A DNA stretch of 64,000 nt from positions 1,364,001 through 1,428,000 of the forward strand of contig NZ_CP012257.1 in NCBI RefSeq assembly GCF_001277175.1. Direction: 5' to 3'. The position numbers were made by a program, and so were the translations under genes. This stretch comes from Cronobacter universalis NCTC 9529 (GTDB lineage: Bacteria; Pseudomonadota; Gammaproteobacteria; Enterobacterales; Enterobacteriaceae). The notes beneath the pieces were generated by a model, which did no database searches, was not told the DNA's origin, and saw nothing but the letters and a program-made list of their open reading frames with translations. Positions 10,282 through 20,075 of the stretch are shown piece after piece. Each line of letters starts with the position of its first letter. Within the stretch, counting starts at the first letter, position 1.

Positions 10282-11096
10282 AGCACCCACTGACGCAGCG
10301 CGTCGGCAATGCTGGCCTCGCTATTGGGGCCGATGACTTTGTCGGCGTGCGATTTCACGACGTCGTCGGCGTTGCCCATGGCGATGCCAAGCCCGGCGCG
10401 CTCCAGCATGGAGATGTCGTTATGGTTATCTCCGAACGCCACCACCTGATCCATCGCTAATCCCTGCGATTCCACCCACTGCGCCAGGCGTTTGCCCTTG
10501 CTGTTGCCAGGCGCTGCCACATCGACCTGATCGTGCCATGACCATTCGCAGGCGAGGCCCAGCTCGCGCTCAATCGTCAACGCGAGGCTTTGCAGACGCG
10601 GAATGTCTTCCCCGGTGAGCGCGAATTTCCAGATATTGTCCACCGAGCGGGCCGCCTCGCGCAGCGAATCGACCTGGCGGAACACCGGGCGCTGCGCTTC
10701 AGGCAGGCGCAGCGCCCAGTTCTGAGTGCGCTCGATATGGCCGCAGGCGTGTTCATACAGCATCGCGTCATCCATATACATCAGCGCCGGGATTCCCGCG
10801 TCGCTCAGTAATTCCAGCAGCCTTTCAGCCTGCTGCGGGCTCATCGGATCGGCGGTGATGACCTTTTCCGCTTGATAATCATACAAATAAGTGCCATTAC
10901 AACAAATGGCAGGTGTATCGAGCGCCAGTGCCTGATAAAAAGAATGGATGGCATTATGGTGGCGCCCGGTGACGATCACCGGTTTCAGCCCGGCCGCTTT
11001 CGCGCGCGCCAGCGCGTCGAGGGATTCCGGGAGGATGGTTTTTTGAGCGGTTAACAACGTGCCGTCTAAGTCGAGAGCGATTACGCGAAAAGTCAT
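10278..11096 (-). CDS. ybhA: HAD-superfamily Cof-type sugar/pyridoxal phosphatase
   Basis: Cytoplasmic phosphatase; E. coli YbhA hydrolyses pyridoxal phosphate and some sugar phosphates. Length 272 residues, identical to E. coli. Catalytic HAD motif I is [10 protein letters not shown] at the N-terminus, motif II lies in PVIVTGRHH, and motifs III/IV in NSKGKRL and [13 protein letters not shown]. The start is the ATG giving [12 protein letters not shown]; an upstream GTG/ATG extension of 42 residues has no family support. Convergent with modC and divergent from pgl. Confidence 0.94.
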   Translation of the reverse strand: MTFRVIALDLDGTLLTAQKTILPESLDALARAKAAGLKPVIVTGRHHNAIHSFYQALALDTPAICCNGTYLYDYQAEKVITADPMSPQQAERLLELLSDAGIPALMYMDDAMLYEHACGHIERTQNWALRLPEAQRPVFRQVDSLREAARSVDNIWKFALTGEDIPRLQSLALTIERELGLACEWSWHDQVDVAAPGNSKGKRLAQWVESQGLAMDQVVAFGDNHNDISMLERAGLGIAMGNADDVVKSHADKVIGPNSEASIADALRQWVL

Positions 11097-11245
11097 GCAG
11101 GTTTCCAGGTCGTCAGTCAGATATCCGGTTGATGGTACACCGCGACAGACGTCGCGCGAAACCCGCATGGCCTGCGTCGGCACAGGAAGATAAAACACGC
11201 TACCCTTGAAACAGTCTTTCAAGCTCAGTGAAGCAAGGAGTATTC

Positions 11246-12247
11246 ATGAAACAAACCGTTTATACCGCAAGCCCGGAGAGCCAGCAGATCCACGTCTGGC
11301 GTCTGGAGCCGCAGGGCACGCTGACGCTGTTGCAGGTGGTGGATGCGCCAGGGCAGGTTCAGCCGATGGTTATCAGCCCCGATAAGCGTTTCCTCTACGT
11401 CGGCGTGCGCCCGGAATTTCGCGTTATCGCGTACCGCATCGCCGCCCATGACGGCACGCTCAGCGAAGCGGGCGAAGCGCCGCTGCCGGGCAGCCCTACC
11501 CACATTTCGACCGATCATACCGGCCGTTTCCTGTTCAGCGGCTCCTATAACGCGGGCAGCGTAAGCGTGGTGCGCCTGAACGACGGCCTGCCGGGCGAGA
11601 CCGTCACCGTGGTGGAAGGGCTGGAAGGCTGCCACTCCGCGAATATCTCTCCGGATAACCGCACCCTGTGGGTGCCTGCGCTGAAGCAGGATCGCATCTG
11701 CCTGTTTACGCTTTCGGACGACGGCAAGCTGGAGCCGCAAACGCCAGCGGAAGTGACCACCGTCGCGGGCGCCGGGCCGCGCCATATGGTTTTCCACCCG
11801 AGCAAACCGTTCGCTTACTGCGTGAATGAGCTGAACAGCTCGGTGGATGTCTGGGCGCTGAGCGATCCGCACGGCAATATCGAATGCGTGCAGACGCTGG
11901 ATATGATGCCGGCCGATTTCTCCGATACCCGCTGGGCGGCGGATATCCACATTACGCCGGATGGCCGTCACCTCTACGCCTGCGATCGCACCGCCAGCGT
12001 GATTACGGTCTTTACTGTTTCTGAAGATGGCAGCGTCCTGGCGGTGCAAGGGCACCAGCCCACCGAAACCCAGCCGCGCGGCTTCAACATCGACAACAGC
12101 GGTCAGTATCTGATTGCCGCCGGCCAGAAATCGCATCACATTGCGGTTTACGGCATTGAAGGCGAGCAGGGGCTGCTCGCGGAAAAAGGCCGTTACGCGG
12201 TAGGCCAGGGGCCGATGTGGGTCGTGATTAACGCCTTCGACGCCTAA
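11246..12247 (+). CDS. pgl: 6-phosphogluconolactonase
   Basis: Hydrolyses 6-phosphogluconolactone in the oxidative pentose phosphate pathway. This is the seven-bladed beta-propeller form (YbhE type), 333 residues. Repeated motifs such as [30 protein letters not shown] and [16 protein letters not shown] mark successive blades. The ATG follows AAGGAG at seven bases; an upstream GTG would add six residues. It is monocistronic and ends in a strong terminator. Confidence 0.96.
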   Translation: MKQTVYTASPESQQIHVWRLEPQGTLTLLQVVDAPGQVQPMVISPDKRFLYVGVRPEFRVIAYRIAAHDGTLSEAGEAPLPGSPTHISTDHTGRFLFSGSYNAGSVSVVRLNDGLPGETVTVVEGLEGCHSANISPDNRTLWVPALKQDRICLFTLSDDGKLEPQTPAEVTTVAGAGPRHMVFHPSKPFAYCVNELNSSVDVWALSDPHGNIECVQTLDMMPADFSDTRWAADIHITPDGRHLYACDRTASVITVFTVSEDGSVLAVQGHQPTETQPRGFNIDNSGQYLIAAGQKSHHIAVYGIEGEQGLLAEKGRYAVGQGPMWVVINAFDA

Positions 12248-12251
12248 AAAT

Positions 12252-12280
12252 AAAAAACCTCGCCGCGGCGAGGTTTTTTT
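12252..12280 (+). terminator. Strong bidirectional terminator after pgl
   Basis: Stem ACCTCGCC/GGCGAGGT (AAAAAACCTCGCCG with its mirror) and a seven-T tract at 12274-12280. The A-run on the other side makes it look bidirectional. Confidence 0.92.
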
Positions 12281-12383
12281 ATGGGCGGTGGTGAGCCACC
12301 CTGCACGTCTGTTGTTCTCAACGCCTTTATCATACGGGCCCGCCGCCGTCAGGCGATTGCCTTGCGTCAACAAACAGGTAAAG

Positions 12384-12409
12384 AAAAGGGGGATTGCTCC
12401 CCCTTTTTT
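12384..12409. terminator. Terminator after ybhC, bidirectional in appearance
   Basis: Perfect stem AAAAGGGGG / CCCCCTTTT with loop ATTGCT. T runs lie on the plus strand and a shorter run on the minus strand. It follows the ybhC stop on the minus strand. Confidence 0.8.
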
Positions 12410-12433
12410 CTGCCGCTCGTTAATGCCGGGCGA

Positions 12434-13744
12434 TTACTTTTTCGGTTCGGCAATCACTTTGCTGCCCAGTCCGCGGTTGTTGTATTCCCACAGACGGTTG
12501 GCGTTCGCGTCGTTCAGATCGCGCTGGATATTGCCTTTATCGTCCTGCGCGCCGATGTTGCCGGTGAACGGACGCTGTGAGCCCAGCGCCGGGCCCCACG
12601 GCTGCGCGGTGTTGAAACCGGCGTCAATCACGCTGTCGCGGATAACTACCTGACCGTTCGGCGTCTGGCCCGGGGTATAACCATTGGCGCTCGCGTCCAT
12701 ATCCCATGCGCGGCCAAGCTGCGCCACGCCTTCACCGGCCGCCACAAAGCGGCTGTTCACGGCGAGGAAGCCGTAATAGAAGTTCGGCATGGTCGCTGGC
12801 GCAAACACATAACCTTCTTTTTGGGTACGCGTGTTCACCACGCGGAATTCGGTGTTATCAAACACCACCGCGCCGCGGCCCGCGACCAGATCCACATCGC
12901 CTTCCACGTAGCTGTTCGTCACCTGGGTACGGGTCAGACGATCCGGCGTGAAGCGGTTACGGATATCGCTGTTGGTCACCAGGAACGGATTCTGGCGGCC
13001 CAGGACATTCACTTTGTTGATCTGCACGCGGTCGCCATCGGTGCGCAGCGCGACAGCCTGGTGCTGACCTTCGCCTGCGGCGTCGCCGAGGCTGTTTTCG
13101 ATGGTCAGGTTTTGCAGTTGCAGGCCATTATTCTGCGACCAGAACACCGCGGAACACATCAGGCCGACGGTGCCGTTGCGGCGGTTCTGGCAGTTGTCGA
13201 ACATATACCAGGCCGGTTTGCCGGGCATATATTTGCCGGACGGGTTCACGGTACGACGCCAGGTGTTGGCATCCATTTCGCTGTCCAGCGCGGCGCTGAT
13301 TTTCACATCCAGCGGTTTTTCGCCGGTGCCGTAAAGCGTAACGCTGCCCGGCGCCGCAGGCACGTAGACAGTGCCTTCGTAGGTGCCCGGAAGGATAGCG
13401 ATGTACTGGCGCGCTGAAGCGTGACGGGCAATGGCTGCGTCAACCGCCGCCTGAATGCTGGTATGGGTCACGCCCTGCTCGCCCGCCTGGCCGACCACGA
13501 AGTCCGCTCTTTCAGGCAGTCGAATCGGGGAGGGCGCCCACGGCGCGGCATTCGGATCGATATTGGCGAAGTAACGCGCCGGGACGAAATTTTTCGCTTC
13601 ATCCGCAGACAGCACCGGGCGAGCCGACGTACCCGGCGCGCGTTGTTCAGAAGGACGTTGGTCCGGTGGCGTTGAGCTGCATGCAGTCAGTGTCACGCCA
13701 AAAGCGAACGCCAGCGCCAGACGGGAGACCGAAAATGTGTTCAA
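12434..13744 (-). CDS. ybhC: YbhC outer-membrane lipoprotein, pectinesterase fold
   Basis: Pectinesterase-family right-handed beta-helix lipoprotein; E. coli YbhC is an outer-membrane lipoprotein whose physiological substrate is unclear. Length 436 residues. The signal peptide ends in the lipobox LTAC, giving a lipidated cysteine near residue 21. Family motifs seen include GVTHTSIQAAVDAAI, CSAVFWSQNNGLQLQNLTIEN and GDVDLVAGRGAVVFDNTEF. The start is a TTG preceded by AAGGAG at seven bases and aligns with E. coli MNTFSVSRLAL. An upstream ATG adds 14 residues without support. Whether it cleaves pectin is not known from sequence. Confidence 0.93.
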   Translation of the reverse strand: MNTFSVSRLALAFAFGVTLTACSSTPPDQRPSEQRAPGTSARPVLSADEAKNFVPARYFANIDPNAAPWAPSPIRLPERADFVVGQAGEQGVTHTSIQAAVDAAIARHASARQYIAILPGTYEGTVYVPAAPGSVTLYGTGEKPLDVKISAALDSEMDANTWRRTVNPSGKYMPGKPAWYMFDNCQNRRNGTVGLMCSAVFWSQNNGLQLQNLTIENSLGDAAGEGQHQAVALRTDGDRVQINKVNVLGRQNPFLVTNSDIRNRFTPDRLTRTQVTNSYVEGDVDLVAGRGAVVFDNTEFRVVNTRTQKEGYVFAPATMPNFYYGFLAVNSRFVAAGEGVAQLGRAWDMDASANGYTPGQTPNGQVVIRDSVIDAGFNTAQPWGPALGSQRPFTGNIGAQDDKGNIQRDLNDANANRLWEYNNRGLGSKVIAEPKK

Positions 13745-13790
13745 GGGATGCTCCTTGCTAAGCCTGTTTAAAATGGGGGAACGCACAAGA

Positions 13791-13813
13791 GCCTGCTTTT
13801 TTATACTAAGTTG
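13791..13813 (+). other. Unoccupied lambda-type attB site
   Basis: The 15-base core GCTTTTTTATACTAA is at 13795-13809, between ybhB and ybhC, the same place as attB in E. coli. Left-flanking CCT and right-flanking GTTGAGCGAAACGGGAAG also match E. coli except for one base (AAGTTG instead of AACTTG). That change makes the right Int core-type site read CAACTTAGT on the minus strand, the form of the phage C' site. No prophage is present. Confidence 0.85.
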
Positions 13814-13823
13814 AGCGAAACGG

Positions 13824-13848
13824 GAAGCCGATTGTGATAACCGGCTTC
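13824..13848 (-). terminator. Stem-loop after ybhB
   Basis: Perfect 7-base stem GAAGCCG / CGGCTTC with an 11-base loop, nine bases past the ybhB stop. It lacks a good T tract on the minus strand, so its strength as a terminator is uncertain. Confidence 0.4.
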
Positions 13849-13856
13849 AAAATGAT

Positions 13857-14333
13857 TCAGATGTAGTGCGCCGTCAGCGAGGCGCTGGCGAGCCGGTGGA
13901 AGTGCACATTAAACCCGACCATCGCGCCGCTGGCGTTTTCATCGACCTCAATACGCTCCACATCCAGGGCGTGCACCGTGAAAATATAGCGGTGTGTTTC
14001 CCCTTTCGGCGGTGCCGCGCCGCCATAGCCTGCGGTGCCGAAATCGGTGCGCGTCTGAATAGCGCCGTCCGGCAGGTCAGCCTGACCAGACCCCGCGCCC
14101 TGCGGCAGCACGCGGGTATCCGCGGGTAGATTCGCAACGATCCAGTGCCACCAGCCGGAGCCGGTGGGAGCGTCAGGATCGTAACAGGTCACCACGAAGC
14201 TTTTCGTGCCGGGCGGCACCTCATCCCAGGTGAGATGGGGCGAAATATTATCGCCCTCGTAGCCCATGCCGTTAAACACATGGCGGGCGGGGAGTTTATC
14301 CCCGTCGTTAAAATTCACACTGATTAACTTCAT
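13857..14333 (-). CDS. ybhB: YbhB, PEBP/Raf-kinase-inhibitor-like protein
   Basis: Phosphatidylethanolamine-binding-protein fold, cytoplasmic, function unknown in bacteria. Length 158 residues, as in E. coli. PEBP landmarks are FVVTCYDPDAPTGSGWWHWIV (about residues 46-66) and GETHRYIFTVHALD; the conserved D-P-D and H residues line the anion pocket. It lies 13 bases downstream of the DJ-1/PfpI gene, so the two are probably cotranscribed, perhaps with bioA upstream. Confidence 0.93.
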   Translation of the reverse strand: MKLISVNFNDGDKLPARHVFNGMGYEGDNISPHLTWDEVPPGTKSFVVTCYDPDAPTGSGWWHWIVANLPADTRVLPQGAGSGQADLPDGAIQTRTDFGTAGYGGAAPPKGETHRYIFTVHALDVERIEVDENASGAMVGFNVHFHRLASASLTAHYI

Positions 14334-14346
14334 GCCGTTTCCCCGC

Positions 14347-15027
14347 TTACAGATGAAGCAATTTTAACAGCGCTTCGGCGGTCGCCGCGGAAGAGGCCGG
14401 GTTCTGGCCGGTCACCAGATGCCCGTCGACGACCACATGCACGCCCCAGTCATCGGTGCGCTCAAACTGGCCGCCGGCCGCTTTCAGGGCATCTTCTACC
14501 AGGAACGGGACAACATTCGTCAGCCCGACCGCCTCTTCTTCGCTGTTGGTAAAGCCGGTGACGCGTTTGCCTTCCACCAGCGGGCTGCCGTCGGGCTTTT
14601 TCACATGGCGCAGCACGCCCGGCGCGTGGCACACCGTCGCGACGGGCTTGCCGCTGCCCCAGTAGTGTTCGATAAGGGCGATGGAAATCGGGTGATCGGC
14701 GAGATCCCACAGCGGGCCGTGGCCACCCGGGTAAAACAGCGCGTCGTACTCATCGGCGTTGATTTCATCGAGCCGCGCGGTATTCGCAAGCGTGGCCTGA
14801 GCCTCTTGATCTTCGCGAAAACGCCGGGTGTCGGCGGTCTGCGCGTCCGGCGCGTCGCTTTTCGGATCGAGCGGCGGCTGGCCGCCCTGCGGCGTAGCGA
14901 GCGTCACGTCGATCCCCGCGTCGCGAAACACAAAGTAAGGCGCTGCAAACTCTTCCAGCCAGAAGCCGGTTTTTTTCCCGGTATCACCCAGTCTGTCGTG
15001 GGAGGTCAGTACCATCAGAATCTTCAT
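14347..15027 (-). CDS. DJ-1/PfpI-family (class I glutamine amidotransferase-like) protein
   Basis: Length 226 residues. The nucleophile-elbow cysteine lies in VATVCHAPGVL (about residues 129-139) after the glutamate-type loop YPGGHGPLWDLADH. The overall pattern is that of the Hsp31/glyoxalase-III-like branch of the DJ-1 superfamily. These proteins often convert methylglyoxal to lactate or protect proteins; the exact activity cannot be read here. Start ATG has AGGAGA upstream. It sits between bioA (67 bases upstream) and ybhB (13 bases downstream), a position with no gene in E. coli K-12. Confidence 0.85.
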   Translation of the reverse strand: MKILMVLTSHDRLGDTGKKTGFWLEEFAAPYFVFRDAGIDVTLATPQGGQPPLDPKSDAPDAQTADTRRFREDQEAQATLANTARLDEINADEYDALFYPGGHGPLWDLADHPISIALIEHYWGSGKPVATVCHAPGVLRHVKKPDGSPLVEGKRVTGFTNSEEEAVGLTNVVPFLVEDALKAAGGQFERTDDWGVHVVVDGHLVTGQNPASSAATAEALLKLLHL

Positions 15028-15094
15028 CGCGCTCTCCTGGTTGTTTATCGCAAATCCTGAAAGTGTAGTGCATCCCTCACGGCTTGCCGGGCGC

Positions 15095-16387
15095 TCACTG
15101 TCTGAAAAACGACGGGTTTTTCACGGCCTCGCACACCGCGCGCGTGAGACGCGAGAGCTGTTCTGGCGTGATGATATAGGGCGGCATCAGATAGATCAGG
15201 CGGCCAAACGGGCGCACCCAGACGCCCTGTTCCACGAAAAAGCGCTGAAGCGCGGCCATCTCGACCGGCGCGGTGGTTTCCACGACGCCGATAGCGCCCA
15301 GCACGCGCACGTCAGCGACCTGCGGCAGCTCGCGACACGGCGCCAGCTCATCGCGAAGTTGCCGCTCAATGGCCGCGACCTGCGCGCGCCACTCGCCGGT
15401 TTCCAGCAGCGCCAGGCTCTCGGCCGCCACCGCGCAGGCGAGCGGATTGCCCATAAACGTCGGGCCGTGCATAAAGCAGCCCGCTTCGCCGTTGCTGATG
15501 GTGTCGGCGACATGCCGCGTGGTGAGGGTCGCGGAAAGCGTCATCGTGCCGCCGGTCAGCGCCTTGCCAAGACAGAGAATATCCGGCGTCACGCCCGCGT
15601 GCTCGCAGGCGAACAGCCTGCCGGTGCGGCCAAAGCCGGTCGCTATCTCATCGGCGATAAGCAAAATCCCTTCGCGATCGCACATGCGGCGGATGCGCTT
15701 AAGCCACTCCGGATGATACATCCGCATCCCGCCCGCGCCCTGCACAATCGGCTCAAGAATAACCGCGGCTATCTCATGGCGGTGCGCGGCCAGCAGGCGG
15801 GCGAACGGCGCGAGATCGCGCTCATCCCACTCGCCGTCAAAACGGCTCTGCGGCGCGGGCGCGAACAGGTTTTCCGGCAGGTAGCCCTTCCAGAGACTGT
15901 GCATTGAGTTATCCGGATCGCACACCGACATCGCGCCGAAGGTGTCGCCGTGGTAGCCGTGGCGGAAGGTCAGAAAGCGCTGGCGCGGCTCGCCGCGGGC
16001 ATGCCAGTACTGCAATGCCATTTTCATCGCCACTTCCACCGCCACCGAGCCGGAGTCGGCAAGAAACACGCACTCGAGATCTTCCGGGGTCATCGCCACC
16101 AGCTTGCGGCACAGGGCTATCGCGGCGGGGTGGGTAATGCCGCCGAACATGACGTGCGACATCGCGTCAATCTGGTTTTTCATGGCCGCGTTGAGGCGCG
16201 GATGGTTATAGCCGTGAATGGCGGCCCACCACGACGACATACCATCCACCAGCCGTTCGCCGCTCGCCAGATGCAGTTCGCAGCCAGCGGCGTGCGTCAC
16301 CGGGTAGACCGGCAGCGGCGCGCTCATGGAGGTGTAAGGGTGCCAGATATGGTCACGATCGAAGGCGAGATCGGCGGGTGTTAACAT
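15095..16387 (-). CDS. bioA: Adenosylmethionine-8-amino-7-oxononanoate transaminase
   Basis: PLP enzyme that makes 7,8-diaminopelargonic acid from KAPA using S-adenosylmethionine as amino donor, in biotin synthesis. Length 430 residues. Substrate-binding motif WHPYTSM, the [11 protein letters not shown] loop, [13 protein letters not shown] and the PLP lysine in [11 protein letters not shown] are intact. The gene is transcribed leftward, divergent from bioBFCD across the shared BirA operator. Confidence 0.98.
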   Translation of the reverse strand: MLTPADLAFDRDHIWHPYTSMSAPLPVYPVTHAAGCELHLASGERLVDGMSSWWAAIHGYNHPRLNAAMKNQIDAMSHVMFGGITHPAAIALCRKLVAMTPEDLECVFLADSGSVAVEVAMKMALQYWHARGEPRQRFLTFRHGYHGDTFGAMSVCDPDNSMHSLWKGYLPENLFAPAPQSRFDGEWDERDLAPFARLLAAHRHEIAAVILEPIVQGAGGMRMYHPEWLKRIRRMCDREGILLIADEIATGFGRTGRLFACEHAGVTPDILCLGKALTGGTMTLSATLTTRHVADTISNGEAGCFMHGPTFMGNPLACAVAAESLALLETGEWRAQVAAIERQLRDELAPCRELPQVADVRVLGAIGVVETTAPVEMAALQRFFVEQGVWVRPFGRLIYLMPPYIITPEQLSRLTRAVCEAVKNPSFFRQ

Positions 16388-16390
16388 GAC

Positions 16391-16424
16391 TTGTAAACCA
16401 TTTTAAAAAGATTTAGGTTTACGA
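16391..16424. promoter_or_regulatory. BirA operator between bioA and bioB
   Basis: Arms TTGTAAACC (16391-16399) and GGTTTACGA (16416-16424) are separated by 16 bases. This is the arm sequence and spacing of the E. coli bio operator, with one mismatch in the right arm. Biotinyl-AMP-bound BirA dimers should repress both divergent promoters. Confidence 0.92.
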
Positions 16425-16468
16425 GTATATCCATAACCCAGATAAATAAAACCCTTTGGAGACGCCCG

Positions 16469-17509
16469 ATGGCTCACCTTTCACGCTGGACTTTGTCGCA
16501 AGTCACTGACCTTTTTGAAAAACCGCTGCTGGACCTGCTGTTTGAAGCGCAACAGGTGCATCGCCAGCACTTCGATCCGCATCAGGTGCAGGTCAGCACG
16601 CTGCTGTCGATCAAAACCGGCGCCTGCCCGGAAGACTGCAAATACTGCCCACAGAGCGCGCGCTACAAAACCGGGCTTGAGGCCGAGCGCCTGATGGAAG
16701 TGGAGCAGGTGCTCGATTCCGCGCGCAAGGCCAAAGCGGCGGGTTCGACGCGCTTCTGCATGGGCGCTGCCTGGAAAAACCCGAACGATCGCGATATGCC
16801 GTATCTGGAGCAGATGGTGCAGGGCGTTAAAGCGCTGGGCCTGGAAACCTGCATGACGCTCGGCACGCTGAGCGACGATCAGGCGCAGCGCCTCGGCGAA
16901 GCGGGCCTTGATTACTACAACCACAACCTCGACACCTCGCCGGAGTTCTACGGCAACATCATCACCACGCGCACCTATCAGGAGCGTCTCGATACGCTGG
17001 AGAAAGTGCGCGAGGCGGGCATTAAGGTCTGCTCCGGCGGCATCGTGGGGCTTGGCGAAACCGTCACCGACCGCGCCGGGCTGCTGCTGCAACTCGCCAA
17101 CCTGCCGACGCCGCCGGAAAGCGTGCCAATCAACATGCTGGTGAAAGTTAAGGGCACGCCGCTTGCCGATAACGAGGATGTCGACGCGTTTGACTTTATC
17201 CGCACCATCGCGGTGGCGCGCATCATGATGCCGACGTCTTACGTGCGCCTCTCCGCCGGTCGCGAGCAGATGAACGAGCAGACCCAGGCGATGTGCTTTA
17301 TGGCGGGTGCTAACTCCATTTTCTACGGCTGCAAACTGCTGACCACCCCGAACCCGGAAGAGGACAAAGATTTGCAGCTGTTCCGCAAGCTGGGCCTCAA
17401 CCCGCAGCAGACCGCGGTGCTGGCGGGCGATAACGAGCAGCAGGAACGCCTGGAGCACGCGCTGCGCGACGCGGACAACCAGCAATACTACAACGCGGCG
17501 GCGGTATGA
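16469..17509 (+). CDS. bioB: Biotin synthase
   Basis: Radical-SAM enzyme that inserts sulfur into dethiobiotin. Length 346 residues. The CX3CX2C cluster motif CPEDCKYC (about residues 53-60) binds the 4Fe-4S cluster. The cysteines and arginine holding the sacrificial 2Fe-2S cluster are in CMGAAW, CMTLG, CSGG and the late VRLSAGR. The ATG is preceded by GGAGACGCCCG. First gene of bioBFCD, overlapping bioF by four bases. Confidence 0.98.
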   Translation: MAHLSRWTLSQVTDLFEKPLLDLLFEAQQVHRQHFDPHQVQVSTLLSIKTGACPEDCKYCPQSARYKTGLEAERLMEVEQVLDSARKAKAAGSTRFCMGAAWKNPNDRDMPYLEQMVQGVKALGLETCMTLGTLSDDQAQRLGEAGLDYYNHNLDTSPEFYGNIITTRTYQERLDTLEKVREAGIKVCSGGIVGLGETVTDRAGLLLQLANLPTPPESVPINMLVKVKGTPLADNEDVDAFDFIRTIAVARIMMPTSYVRLSAGREQMNEQTQAMCFMAGANSIFYGCKLLTTPNPEEDKDLQLFRKLGLNPQQTAVLAGDNEQQERLEHALRDADNQQYYNAAAV

Positions 17510-18657
17510 CCTGGCAGGCGAGAATCGATGCAGCGCTGAGTGCGCGCGAAGCCAGCCACAGCCTGCGCCGCCGCGTCGTCTGCACGCCGGCGCCCGGCGG
17601 CGCGCTGGTGCATCAGGGCGTGCGCTACCGTAACTTTTCCGGCAACGACTATCTGGGCTTAAGCCAGCACCCGGCGCTTATCGCGGCCTGGCGACAGGGC
17701 GCGCAGACGTATGGCGTGGGGAGCGGCGCGTCCGGCCACGTCAGCGGCTACAGCGACGCGCATCAGTCGCTCGAAAACGCGCTGGCGCAGTGGCTCGGCT
17801 TTGACCGCGCGCTGCTGTTTATCTCCGGCTTCGCCGCCAATCAGGCGGTGGTCACCGCGCTGATGCAGCAGCCTGACCGCATTCTCGCCGACCGTTTAAG
17901 CCACGCGTCGTTGCTCGAAGCCGCAAGCCTCAGCCCGGCGACGCTGCGCCGCTTCGCGCATAACGATTCCGCGGCGCTGGCCACGCTGCTGGACAAACCC
18001 TGCGACGGACTGACGCTCGTCTTTACCGAAGGGGTGTTCAGCATGGATGGCGACAGCGCGCCGCTCGCGGATATCGCGGGCCTTTCGCAAGGCGCTCAGA
18101 CGCTGATGATAGTGGATGACGCACACGGCATCGGCGTGCTGGGGCGCGAAGGGCGGGGCAGCTGCGATGTGGCGGGCATCAGGCCCGATCTGCTGTTGGT
18201 GACGTTTGGCAAAGCCTTTGGGCTCAGCGGCGCGGCGCTCTTGTGCAGCGCGCCGATGGCGGACTATCTGCTGCAAACCGCGCGTCATCTCATCTACAGC
18301 ACCGCGATGCCCGCCGCCCAGGCCTGCGCGCTGAACGCCGCCTTAACGGTTATTCGCGAAGGCGACGACTTACGCGCGCGGCTTGCGCGCAATATTGCGC
18401 GGTTTCGCGCAGGCGCGGCGTCGCTGCCGCTGACGCTTGCCGCTTCGCAGACCGCCATTCAGCCGCTGATTGTCGGTGAGAACAGTGCCGCGCTGACGCT
18501 TGCGGAAACGCTGCGCGAACGCGGCTGCTGGGCGACGGCCATTCGTCCGCCGACCGTGCCTGCGGGTACGGCGCGCCTGCGCCTGACGCTCAGCGCCGCG
18601 CATCAGGATGAGGACATCGACGCGCTGCTGGAGGCGTTATATGACGGTTGCCGTTGA
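17506..18657 (+). CDS. bioF: 8-amino-7-oxononanoate synthase
   Basis: PLP-dependent condensation of pimeloyl-ACP with alanine to KAPA. Length 383 residues. The motif [11 protein letters not shown] and the PLP lysine in [12 protein letters not shown] (about residue 235) are intact. The start codon overlaps the bioB stop as ATGA. The 3' end overlaps bioC by 17 bases, so bioF, bioC and bioD are closely coupled. Confidence 0.98.
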   Translation: MTWQARIDAALSAREASHSLRRRVVCTPAPGGALVHQGVRYRNFSGNDYLGLSQHPALIAAWRQGAQTYGVGSGASGHVSGYSDAHQSLENALAQWLGFDRALLFISGFAANQAVVTALMQQPDRILADRLSHASLLEAASLSPATLRRFAHNDSAALATLLDKPCDGLTLVFTEGVFSMDGDSAPLADIAGLSQGAQTLMIVDDAHGIGVLGREGRGSCDVAGIRPDLLLVTFGKAFGLSGAALLCSAPMADYLLQTARHLIYSTAMPAAQACALNAALTVIREGDDLRARLARNIARFRAGAASLPLTLAASQTAIQPLIVGENSAALTLAETLRERGCWATAIRPPTVPAGTARLRLTLSAAHQDEDIDALLEALYDGCR

Positions 18658-19399
18658 TAAACGCGCCGTGGCGGCGGCGTTTGGCCGCGCGGCCCACAGC
18701 TATGACGATTTCGCGGCGCTTCAGCGCCAGAGCGCGCAGTTGCTTGCCGGACACTGCGGCGCGCAGGGCATTAACACGGTACTGGACGCAGGCTGCGGCA
18801 CCGGCGCGGGCAGCCTCGACTGGCGCGCGCGCGGCTGCGACGTGACGGCCTTTGACTTAAGCCCGGCCATGCTGGCGCGCGCCCGCGAGCGCGGCGCGGC
18901 GCATCGCTACGTGCAGGGCGATATCGAGGCGCTGCCGTTTGCCGACGGCAGCTTTGATCTCGTATGGAGCAATCTGGCGGTGCAGTGGTGCCAGAGCCTG
19001 TCAGAGGCGCTCGCCGGGATGCTGCGTGTGGCGCGCCCCGACGGACGCGTGGCGTTCAGCACGCTGGTCCACGGCTCGCTTGGCGAGCTGCATCAGGCGT
19101 GGGCGGCGGTGGATGACCGTCCGCACGCCAACCGTTTCGCGAGCGCCGAAGCGGTTCATGCTGCCGCTCCCGATGCGCGCATGACGCTGTGCCAGCACCC
19201 TATGACGCTGCTTTTTGGCGATGCGCTCAGCGCCATGCAGTCGCTCAAGGGAATTGGCGCCACCCATCTGCACGCCGGGCGCGACAGCCGCACGCTCACG
19301 CGCCGTGAGCTTCGCGTGCTCGAAGACGCCTGGCCGCGTCAGGACGGGCGTTTCCCGCTGACTTACCATCTGATTTCTGGAGTGATTGAACGTGACTGA
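18641..19399 (+). CDS. bioC: Malonyl-ACP O-methyltransferase
   Basis: Methylates malonyl-ACP with S-adenosylmethionine so that fatty-acid enzymes can build the pimelate moiety. Length 252 residues. SAM-binding motif I is [15 protein letters not shown] (about residues 46-60), with AFDLSPAML and [11 protein letters not shown] following. The start is the ATG giving [10 protein letters not shown], aligned with the E. coli start; an upstream in-frame start would add 11 residues read from bioF. It overlaps both neighbours. Confidence 0.96.
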   Translation: MTVAVDKRAVAAAFGRAAHSYDDFAALQRQSAQLLAGHCGAQGINTVLDAGCGTGAGSLDWRARGCDVTAFDLSPAMLARARERGAAHRYVQGDIEALPFADGSFDLVWSNLAVQWCQSLSEALAGMLRVARPDGRVAFSTLVHGSLGELHQAWAAVDDRPHANRFASAEAVHAAAPDARMTLCQHPMTLLFGDALSAMQSLKGIGATHLHAGRDSRTLTRRELRVLEDAWPRQDGRFPLTYHLISGVIERD

Positions 19400-20075
19400 A
19401 CGCTGGTTTATTACCGGAACCGATACCGAAGTGGGCAAAACTATCGCGAGCTGCGCGCTGCTGGAGGCCGCGAAAGCCGCGGGCTTTAGCACTGCGGGCT
19501 ACAAGCCGGTCGCCTCCGGCAGCGATATCACGCCGCAAGGGCTTCGCAACAGCGACGCGCTGGCGCTCCAGCGCCACAGCAGCGTGGCGCTGCGCTACGA
19601 GCAGGTGAACCCGCTGACGTTTGAAGAGCCGACCTCGCCGCATATCGCAAGCCGGGAAGAGGGGCTGCCGATCGACTTCACGGTGATGTCCGCCGGCCTG
19701 CGCGCGCTGGAGCCGCTCGCCGACTGGGTGCAGGTGGAGGGCGCGGGCGGCTGGTTTACGCCGCTCTCTCACGACGCGACGTTCGCCGACTGGGTGCAGC
19801 AGGAGCGCCTGCCGGTGATTTTAGTGGTCGGCGTTAAGCTTGGCTGCATCAACCACGCGCTGCTGACCGCGCAGGCGGTGCAGTCCGCGGGTCTGCGCCT
19901 CGCGGGCTGGGTGGCGAACGACGTGCAGCCGCCCGGCCGCCGTCATCAGGACTATCTCGCCACGCTTGAGCGTCTGTTGCCGGCCCCGATGCTGGGTGAA
20001 ATTCCGTGGCTGGGGGCCGAGCCTGACGTGACGCCTGCCGCGCAGTGGATCGATCTCAGCAAACTGGCGCGCTAG
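19392..20075 (+). CDS. bioD: Dethiobiotin synthetase
   Basis: ATP-dependent ureido ring closure of diaminopelargonic acid. Length 227 residues. P-loop GTDTEVGKTIAS (about residues 9-20), the KPVASGS substrate loop and EGAGGWFTPL are intact. I chose the GTG start, which overlaps the bioC end by eight bases and aligns with E. coli BioD, whose start is also GTG. A TTG six bases upstream is the alternative. Last gene of the operon; it converges with the orphan ATPase gene with a four-base overlap. Confidence 0.97.
   Translation: MTERWFITGTDTEVGKTIASCALLEAAKAAGFSTAGYKPVASGSDITPQGLRNSDALALQRHSSVALRYEQVNPLTFEEPTSPHIASREEGLPIDFTVMSAGLRALEPLADWVQVEGAGGWFTPLSHDATFADWVQQERLPVILVVGVKLGCINHALLTAQAVQSAGLRLAGWVANDVQPPGRRHQDYLATLERLLPAPMLGEIPWLGAEPDVTPAAQWIDLSKLAR

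Noticed and set aside
11225..12373. 382-codon frame antisense to pgl
   Set aside because: Composition is Arg/His/Ala-rich shadow sequence; pgl itself is certain.
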